Positions 56,932 through 64,000 of a stretch of DNA of 64,000 nt are shown here, piece by piece. The DNA is taken from positions 19,243-83,242 of the forward strand of contig JBNGIS010020367.1 of assembly GCA_049999725.1 (NCBI GenBank), read 5' to 3'. The DNA comes from Haplomitrium mnioides (taxonomy: Eukaryota > Marchantiophyta > Haplomitriopsida > Calobryales). The number at the start of each line of letters is the position of its first letter. Position 1 is the stretch's first letter. A program made the translations under genes and the position numbers. A model generated the notes under the pieces. That model made no database searches and was not told the DNA's origin. It was given only the letters and a program-made list of their open reading frames with translations.

Positions 56932-56936
56932 CCCCA
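56932..56936. repeat. Target-site duplication of Cop-B2, right
   Basis: CCCCA, identical to 27614-27618. Confidence 0.85.
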
Positions 56937-59510
56937 CACTCGTGCACCCCAGCTTAGATGAGTTTTACCTCCGCTTCCTAGAAAGTTCATGTACCTTTTA
57001 CTGATTTGAATGTTGTTGAACGTCCAATGTGGCCTACTGAATTGGCAAGCTAAAGAATTCCATAGCTCATGCCCATATAGATCTAAGGCACATGTCTCTT
57101 AGATCAACTCGAAGTGTCATGCTTTCCAGCTGAGCCTCACCATATGGGCTAGGCCTGTCTCCCACGCTTGCCTCCTCTCACTAGCCTATATACGCATTCA
57201 ACCATGACCCATTCACCTCCTCCTAACTTGATCTAAGTGCTCGAGCCTTGAAGATCTGCCTCCAATTGATGAAGCCTTCTTAGAATGATCCATTGTGAGC
57301 TCTCCCAAGAGCTATACCCCCCGGGGGTTGAATGCATCTTCAAATCCCCACGCGTGGTTCCAAAACACATCCCATGGCTGCAGATTAGTAATTCACCAAC
57401 CTATCTTGACACTACCTTGATGTCCAAGAACAAATGGCACCATCAAAAGCATCTCATTGCAACAAATCCAACATGACCTTCCGTGCATTTCTTGGTGGTC
57501 TGTAGCTCTAGCAATCTGTAAATTTGTGAGGGTTGTTTAATGAACAAAATATGGTAGTTCAACATTCAAGCAAATTCCCTTTGCTTAAACCATGTGTCAC
57601 TATGGGACTTTTCGGACCCTTGTGCACCCCTATCTGCATGCCATGTGTCGTGCACCGATTGGTTGACAACTAGTCGGCCTCTTCTTGAAGAAACTTCTTG
57701 TTAGATTTGAAAGTTCAAACTTCACCTAATCATTGTGTCCTTGATACTCATCCAATTGATGAGATCTTGAATGCATTGGATCTTCCTTGAAGCATTCTTT
57801 CCAACAAGCTGAATATTGTAGAGAATGAAGGTCGTCCCATCATCCAAATGATGCTCTGAGTGCCAAGGGGTCATTCTGCTCCAAAAACTCAGAACTTGCG
57901 GAGGCTAGTGCTCCCTTGTTTCTAAACCATTTGGCATGAAATAAAGCATGATAGGTAGAGCTTTAAATTCCTCTTCTAACATGTTAAAAATGAGGTTGTT
58001 TGATAAAGGAATAAGGAAGAAACGTTCTCTCACCCGTTGTTGTTTACCTTGAAGGTTCTTTAGAAGGTGTAGACGAAGGTGGGGTGCTCGTATGATCCCA
58101 TAAGTGAAACACACTACTTTTGTTGATGTATATGTGCCCTTTTTACTTCATTCATTTTGACTAATATCCCTTATATATGGGGTATAAGGCTCTCCAACTT
58201 ATTCTCACTTGCTCTTGGACGGACCTAGTTCAAGGCTCCACCTTGTCCTTTGACAAACAAATCCCTTTAGGCAAGTTGTCCTTTGAGCTTTGGTAGGTTA
58301 TAAAAATTAGGATAGTTTTTCAATAAAAGGATTTACCTTTGAAGAGTTCCGTGAGAGGTGCCCAGACCTTTTTAGTAAAAATTTCCCATTTTTGCTCCAC
58401 CTCTCATCCTCCTCATTTTTTGTTGTACCCCTATCTTTTGTTCCAATTTCCAACTTCCATTACCCTCTACCTTTTTTTTCTTTGCTCTTGTCCCATGCCT
58501 CATTGTTTGTTATATTCATTTGTCCTCTTCTTATGCTCTGATTTTGCTTAATCTCTGCCCCAAACCTCCAAATGAGTTGTTTTGGCCCTCCAACCTGTGC
58601 TCTACCTTTGTTATGGTCTAGAAGCTCAAAAAGGCTACAAAACACCGGCTCACATAACTCCTCTTTTAACTGTGAGCGCCCTCACGAACACCTAATAGTT
58701 CAATGGCTTGTCTTAAGCAGTGTTTTGTGGGATGGTCTTCTCCTACTGTCTCCAGGGATCATGTAGCTCCTGAGGCTGAGGAAACCCTCTCCAAGTTGGA
58801 CTCACACAACAAAACTAGCAACCAAAAAAACAGAAGTGCAAGCTCTCCAAAAACTCCTACACTAACCGAACTTATGAACCTTGCTTGGATCCCAAATGAA
58901 GGTTGAATCCTCAAATTCAGGTTTAGGCTCCATGGTTGACCAGAATTGCAGCCCTATTGGCTGCCCTCTCTTCCTTTTCCTTCTTAGACCACTTTTTTGG
59001 CCCTTGTCACTCCACTTTGGGGACAATACAAAACTCCCCCTAGAGGTAACCAAACAAAAATCGAAAAGACAAAACCATTGCACATGCTGGTGGTTGAAAT
59101 AGACAAGTTTGTACAAGTTGTGATGTTGGTGGACTGCCCTTAAGATCCTCCTTTGAAGTGGGCAGATTCTCACAATGACTCCAAGTGGGCTCATTTGAGG
59201 TGGTTGACTACTCATCTTCGTTCTCTACCTCCTTTGTTGGCTAGTGTTGAGTTTCAAAATTGGATGGTGGCTGATCTTCAATGCTGCAAAAAAAGTTGGG
59301 AAATGAAAAAGGAAAGTGAACTTCCATGCGAGCATAGACTTCATTGCTAGTTTTAATGAAAACCAGCACGTTTTGTTCAAAAACCATTTTTCTCAGCAAA
59401 TTGAATCATGATAAACAGACTTAAATTGGATTGGGAGTGCAACAAGATTGAAACTTTAGCAAATAAAATTTTGTAAAGAGAATACTTTATTGTGTTCAAA
59501 ATTTACATCA
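56937..59510. other. Flank with no recognisable gene
   Basis: About 2.6 kb. No transposon domain was recognised. The section 58130-58270 resembles part of the Gyp-1 LTR. Short frames such as those at 58339-58551 and 58862-59215 have no motif and no neighbours that would extend them. Confidence 0.5.
58140..58270 (-). repeat. Gyp-1-LTR-like segment
   Basis: GGGGTATAAGGCTCTCCAAC to 'GGACGGACCTAGTTCAAGGC' parallels GGGGTGTAAGGCCACCGCAT to 'GGACAGACCTAGTTCAGGGC' at about 36233-36285 (also 54128-54188). The match is about 65 bp long and breaks down on both sides, so this is either a decayed related LTR or a shared core element. Confidence 0.5.
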
Positions 59511-60146
59511 CTATAATGCTATAGCTCTATCCTCTTCAGAAGGAATTGTCTCATCTAAATCAACTAGCTAAGAAGCTTCTACATCTATAGTCATAAGAGA
59601 GTCCCTCTAAGACTTTCTAGTCCCAAAGATAGCAACAAAATCACCAGTAGCATTTGCACTACCAAGAGGAACTAGTTCATTGTAGTGTAAATACACTCTC
59701 AGCAATTTCATCATGTCAAATGGCAAAGAAGCCATCATCAAAACTCTTTGAGGAATATAGATAGGCAGACATCTATCATATTTCCCAGCGATGCAATTTC
59801 ACATCAGCTTCAAAGCACAGACAAAGCCTATGCCGTACCCAAAGCAAAGATCTATAATCCAATTTTGCTTTGTTGATAAATGGTCAATAAAAAATTGTAA
59901 AGAAATTGGGGCTTTTGATAAGCACTTACAAGAGCATCATCTTTTGGATGTTTTAGTTTAGCCGATAATGCAGGACAACTAAACACACTCTACATAAATT
60001 CCCAAGGATGACCAGTAGCATCAGCAAGTTTCAAATTGAAAAGCCTCATGCTCCTCTTTCCCTCTTTTGTCGAGTAGCCTACAATTCAATACTCGTGAGC
60101 ATGAGCAATTCTTAGACCATCGAAATGATAAATATTGTCTTTGTCC

Positions 60147-60244
60147 CTGCAATAAGAAAAACAAACAAATCAGACACTTGAAACAAAGTGTAGGAATACT
60201 AAACAAGATAAACTAAAAATTTAAAAAATCAAAAGAGAACTCAC
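60147..60244 (-). other. Intron 3 of the five-exon gene (98 bp)
   Basis: Minus strand: exon ...CATCTG, donor GTGAGTTCTC, T-rich body, acceptor TTCTTATTGCAG, exon GGACAAAGAC. Splicing restores one frame across the joint ('NHDIW' + 'DKDNIYHFDGLRIAHAHEY'), which is strong support for a real intron. Confidence 0.7.
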
Positions 60245-60900
60245 CAGATGTCGTGGTTGATGGCACAAAAAACCTCCAAAAGAGCATCCTCGATGATGCC
60301 AAATTATTGGGAAGAATGAATTATTACAAAAAACCAAAAAATCAAAGTCACGATTGTTGCAATAGAGGAAACCATATCAAAAAGTCATCTCTAAAAAAAG
60401 GTTTAAAATTGACGAGCTTGTATTCCTTAAAGTTGTAATCGAAAGGAATTTCTACAATGACCAAAGTGAAACATCTAGGTTTCACAAATCTCTTCAACTA
60501 ACGAGCATTGGCCTTCTTGTGCACTAAGTAACATGCCACGTTGAGTTCAACAAAAAAGGACAGTAAGTCTTCGCCTTCGTCTCTAAGAACTCTATCAGTT
60601 GAAAGGGCAGCAACATCATTTTGTTGCCTTGATTTCCACTCTTTAGCTTTGTGGCAATGAAGGAGAAAAGCAAGAGGGTAGGAAACAAGTGTTAAGACTT
60701 GGTCTTGACCTTCTGGAGCTTCTTCAATCCTCGATCTTTTTTGCCTTTTTGTAACTGCCATCAATGTTTTGGCAAACTTCCATTTAAATGTTTTGTCCCT
60801 CTCCACAGAGCAAAAATGAAAAAGAAAAAGAGAAAAAAAAGCGTTAGACTTTAGAGAGGAAGGAAATTTGAGCAAAGACCCTGGATTTTGAACGAAGATT

Positions 60901-61099
60901 GACTTTGAAGTCCATGCACGCATGGACATTGAAGTCTAGAAGCTCTTGGACTTCATTATCCATGTGGGCATGGACTTCAATGTTCAAGTGTGCATGAACT
61001 TCAATGTCCTTGAGCACTTAGAGTCCAATGTCCAAGCACGCATGAACATGTAGTCCATGCACGCATGGACATTGAAGTCTCAATGTGCCTTGACTTTGA
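60901..61099. repeat. 24-bp minisatellite, array in intron 2
   Basis: Eight units, seven of exactly 24 bp and one of 23 bp (60901, 60925, 60949, 60973, 60997, 61021, 61045, 61068). Units read like GACTTTGAAGTCCATGCACG followed by CATG. The core TCCATGCACGCATGGA is nearly self-complementary. Unit borders are held without indels despite strong sequence drift. Confidence 0.85.
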
Positions 61100-61852
61100 T
61101 CGAAACCAATACTTGTCAAGGTTCCTTATATCAAACTCAGACTTATCCTTCAACCAGCACTTCAAACCAACAACAACAATAAAAACATTATGAGCATATT
61201 TTTTGTGAGCATTCTCTGTGCCAGAAGCTCGACAAAGTCTTCATTCAACCTTCTAATCTGGAATGACCCCCCATTGTCCATTCCAGGTTTTGAAAGATTT
61301 AAATTTTCCAACCGAATTGTACTCATTTCTTTGTAGGCTCTACATTATTGGAGTATAGACTTCGTGATTTTTGTCTTCCTCAAACACTATCTAAGGGTCC
61401 ACTTGCTCACGCTCTTGGAAGGTTCGCAACCCTTTGTGCAACTGCCTTTTTGCTCTTGATACTAGAGTCAGAGCTGACTCCAACTCTATTTCTTCTCTTG
61501 AGCTGCTTGGTGTTGAGGACGAAGAGGCAACAGAAGAGGACCTTGTTGGAGATTGAGAGGGGGCTTGCTCCTCCTTAATAATTGGAGCTAGAACATTCGT
61601 TTTCTTTTGGACTACCTATTTCTTCTTTTTGGGAGCCTCAGCTGGCTCCACCTTCTTTCTCTTTTCTTGAACTGATGGGCATGCTGCAAAGAGTGACATT
61701 ATCATCGTGCTTGAATGTGGCACTAGCTGTTGAATATGGATGCTATGCTTGGGCTTCAGCAATTAGATGATGATAGCCAACTTGATGAAATCACGTTCAC
61801 CACATTTCGCATCCTTGTAGGCATCCACAAAGTGCGCCAAAAATTGAGTGAA

Positions 61853-62203
61853 CTAGAAAACAAAATAAAAATAAATCGAACATGTTAAGCAAAAAGTCTC
61901 CAAATGTTTACAACAAGTAGACATGTATCTAACGTTTAGTCTAAGAAAAAAGTCATGGAAGTTCTTGCGCGCATGAACATAGGAGTCCACGAGCGCCTAG
62001 ACTTGAGAGTCCATACGCGCATGGAACAGGGAGTCTCTATGTAGTTGGACTTGTAAGTCCATGCGTGTATGGACTCACATTGTCAAGTCTCTGCACGTTT
62101 GGACTCTCATGTCCATACGGGCATGGGCTCCAAGATCGTTGCGCGTATTTAGTGCCGAGTAAGTCAAAAAAGAAAAAAAATGAAAAAGGTTTTAAGATCT
62201 TAC
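61853..62203 (-). other. Intron 1 of the five-exon gene (351 bp)
   Basis: Donor AAG/GTAAGATCTT at 62204/62203 and acceptor GTTTTCTAG/TTCACTC at 61853/61852 on the minus strand, phase 0 on both sides. It contains the second 24-bp array, and the acceptor side is T-rich. Confidence 0.65.
61951..62146. repeat. 24-bp minisatellite, array in intron 1
   Basis: About eight units, mostly 24 bp and one of 30 bp, for example 'ACTTGAGAGTCCATACGCGC' and 'GACTTGTAAGTCCATGCGTG'. It has the same period and the same TCCATGCGCGCATGGA-like core as the array at 60901-61099, about 0.9 kb away. Confidence 0.85.
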
Positions 62204-62553
62204 CTTGTCATGTTCCTTAGTCATCTGAAGATGCTTGGTAAAAATATCCCTCTCGTTCATCTCAAAAAAGCTATATCATTTTTTAGAAGTCTTGTACAGG
62301 GTAATGGCATCATATGCCTACATAAGTAGCCCGATGTTGGCTTGCTGCTTCTCTCTCTTATCATTATAATTTGGAAAACAATGCTCAGGTTGAATTTCTC
62401 ACCTTCCCCAACAAAAACGTAAAGGTGTTGCGAGGATCCAGAATAAACTTGCCAATTCCAATCTAGTTTTTCTATTTCAAGAGCTTTGATAACATCATAC
62501 CACTTGTAAGGCTTTGGTTGAGTAGGTCTGGAAACATTGACTTGTGATTCCAT

Positions 62554-63182
62554 TTTCTAGAAAGTAAAAACTAGTAGAATTTAGGGTGAAAAATCTAAAT
62601 AACAAAAGTTCACAAAAATCAGAAGGCTGAAATTGGTAAAATAAAAAGAAATTTCAAAAACAATGATGACAAGAAAACAAAAGCTAGAAAGTGACCTCGC
62701 GACAATGGAAAGAAAAATTCCATTGACGCTTCTTTATATCTAAATTTCAAAAAATGCCTTTTCTTGCCAAAACATAATTCAAGGAGCTCTTGACACATAG
62801 GTTTGCATGGTCCAATAAAAGGAAGTAAGTATATAAAACATCACTTATTTTCATCTTTCCAATTTCTGTTTTTCATTTACTTCACAAAAAGTTCCCTATT
62901 TAGTTGTTTTGCAGAAATTTCCTTAAAACACATATTTTAGGTGGGTTGTAAGAGGTTGATAATAATTGTTTAAATAGTTTCCTTAAATAGTTTACTTTCA
63001 AAGAGATTTATCATTTATTGGAGTCTTAAATAGAAAGAAGATATTAGAATTCTAAGATTCATCTTCACAAAAAGTGTTACTTTTGACAACCAGGTTGAGA
63101 TTTGTTCAAACTGCAATTTTTTGGAGGTGAGCGATGAACTACCAAAAGCATCAAGTGTGATGGTGAGTATATTGAGCAAAAG
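62554..63182. other. AT-rich spacer, no gene seen
   Basis: Upstream of the five-exon gene in its own orientation. It may hold that gene's promoter, but I see no clear TATA box at a suitable distance. Confidence 0.45.
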
Positions 63183-63428
63183 GTGGCTTTTGTTGAATTA
63201 GATAGCTCTACGAGAGAAGATCGGAAAGATGAACCCTATGCATGTTTGGTATCAAGGATTGAATCCTATGTGCGTATAGTGTCAAGGAGTGAATCCAATG
63301 CACGCATAGGACTAAGAAGTGAACAACTTTTGTGCAAAGTATCAAAGAGGGAACCTTGTGCTTGCAGAAAATTAAAGAAACAACCTTCTTCAAGCACAAG
63401 ATCTTCGTTGCAGATCAAGCAGTCATAG
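63183..63428 (+). CDS. Hypothetical 81-codon frame with 10-residue repeats
   Basis: The frame (first codon shown as Met may be an alternative TTG/GTG-like start) stays open across five 30-bp units, so the protein would have 10-residue repeats: EPYACLVSRI, ESYVRIVSRS, ESNARIGLRS, EQLLCKVSKR, EPCACRKLKK. It is rich in Arg, Ser and Cys. No signal peptide or known motif. Coding is doubtful: a 30-bp period keeps any one frame open by itself if one unit has no stop. Confidence 0.3.
   Translation: MAFVELDSSTREDRKDEPYACLVSRIESYVRIVSRSESNARIGLRSEQLLCKVSKREPCACRKLKKQPSSSTRSSLQIKQS
63231..63380. repeat. 30-bp minisatellite
   Basis: Five units of exactly 30 bp (starts 63231, 63261, 63291, 63321, 63351), each beginning GAA and holding a core like AATGCACGCATAG. 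The core resembles that of the two 24-bp arrays, but the remainder of the unit differs. Confidence 0.85.
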
Positions 63429-64000
63429 TTGAATCTTTGTTTTAACTACTCTAACAGATCGATAGAAAGACTTTGAACTCAGAATTTCGAATGGTTTAGT
63501 TTGAATTCCAATGTTGTCTACAATTGAATAAAGCAATGAAACGAATCTCATTCTTGGTGGTGATCTTAGCTTAGCAACAATTTTTGCTCTTGTTGCTTTA
63601 AATCAATAGCTTTTAGCAAGAAAAATAATAGCAAGAACCGTTTTTGTTTCTTTCAAATCTTGTGTGTGCACAGGATTTGTTCTTGTTTCTCTTGAAACCA
63701 ATCGCAACAACAGTCAAAGCAAGCCATGATATTGGTCTCCACTCATCCCATTCGCGGATAGGATGTGTTCTGGTTTTTTTAATCTTTTGTGAACAAAGAG
63801 GGCAAGTTATCTTTGAAACTATAGTTCCAGTTTGTGATCCTTTGCTAGCAAATCTTGTTTTTTCTTCTTTTAAAACTTTTGTTTATTTTAAGTCAATCAA
63901 ATTTTCCTTTATTGAAATTGCTTAAAACTTATTTTTAATATTTTACAAATTTTTCACTTCTACCAATCCAAACATTGTTTAAGATGACTTGAATATTTTT
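63429..64000. other. No recognisable gene
   Basis: Mixed AT-rich sequence. One frame (63644-63925, plus) is hydrophobic but lacks motifs and a clear start context. Confidence 0.45.

Larger units (their letters stand above)
59511..62553 (-). pseudogene. Degraded five-exon gene of unknown family
   Basis: Minus-strand model: exon 1 62553-62204 (ATG start, 'MESQVNVSRPTQPKPYKWYD'), intron 62203-61853; exon 2 61852 to about 61370; an intron with borders not fully fixed; exon 3 about 60806-60245; intron 60244-60147; exon 4 60146-59930; intron 59929-59868; exon 5 59867-59511. Donors read AAG/GTAAGA, CTG/GTGAGT and CTT/GTAAGT. Acceptors are TTTTCTAG, TTATTGCAG and CAACAAAG. Introns 1, 3 and 4 join in phase. 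The product would be about 650 residues: an N-terminal 'WYDVIKALEIEKLDW' domain, 'THFVDAYKDAK'-like helix, a Lys/Ser/Glu-rich linker in exon 2, and a hydrophobic C-terminal region ('PIYIPQRVLMMASLPFDMMK', 'LLRVYLHYNELVPLGSA'). About seven stops and two frameshifts disable it. I recognise no family; host gene or intron-bearing mobile gene are both possible. Confidence 0.6.

Noticed and set aside
60901-63380. The three repeat clusters as a CRISPR array
   Set aside because: There are no unique spacers: units follow each other directly with gradual drift, and the context is a plant nuclear genome.

Overview
This window looks like nuclear DNA from a land plant with a large, retrotransposon-rich genome. 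The evidence is the dense nesting of Ty1/copia and Ty3/gypsy LTR retrotransposons, a tRNA-Asp-type primer site in one gypsy element, and short introns with GT..AG borders in the one non-transposon gene I can model. I cannot name the species. I see no intact host gene, rRNA, tRNA or CRISPR array. Nearly every coding segment is a broken piece of gag or pol.

Layout. 1-6.9 kb: a solo gypsy LTR (205-1328), then about 5.5 kb without recognisable genes. 6.9-15.1 kb: copia element Cop-A, minus strand, with two LTRs, an AAATA target duplication and a 400-base assembly gap. 15.1-16.5 kb: a fragment related to the element at 20.6-26.9 kb. 16.5-20.6 kb: the 5' part of a copia element (Cop-B1), cut off in reverse transcriptase. 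20.6-26.9 kb: a non-autonomous element (TRG) with LTRs and a gag remnant but no pol, carrying internal scrambled duplications. 27.6-56.9 kb: a second copy of the Cop-B family (Cop-B2), bounded by CCCCA duplications. It is split by a small copia element (Cop-C, 29.7-32.5 kb) and by a gypsy element with LTRs near 3.9 kb (Gyp-1, 33.2-54.7 kb). One LTR of Gyp-1 is itself split by another gypsy element (Gyp-2, 45.6-53.1 kb).

By eye, LTR pairs differ at roughly a tenth of positions in Cop-B2, Cop-C and Gyp-1 but only a few percent in Gyp-2, which agrees with the nesting order.

56.9-64 kb: no retrotransposon polyprotein. The minus strand at 62553-59511 holds a degraded gene that I can model as five exons with splice signals, coding for roughly 650 residues of no family I recognise. 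Two of its introns contain 24-bp minisatellites. A third array, with an exact 30-bp period and a related core, lies in an open frame at 63183-63428. This gene with its repeat arrays is the best candidate here for something undescribed.
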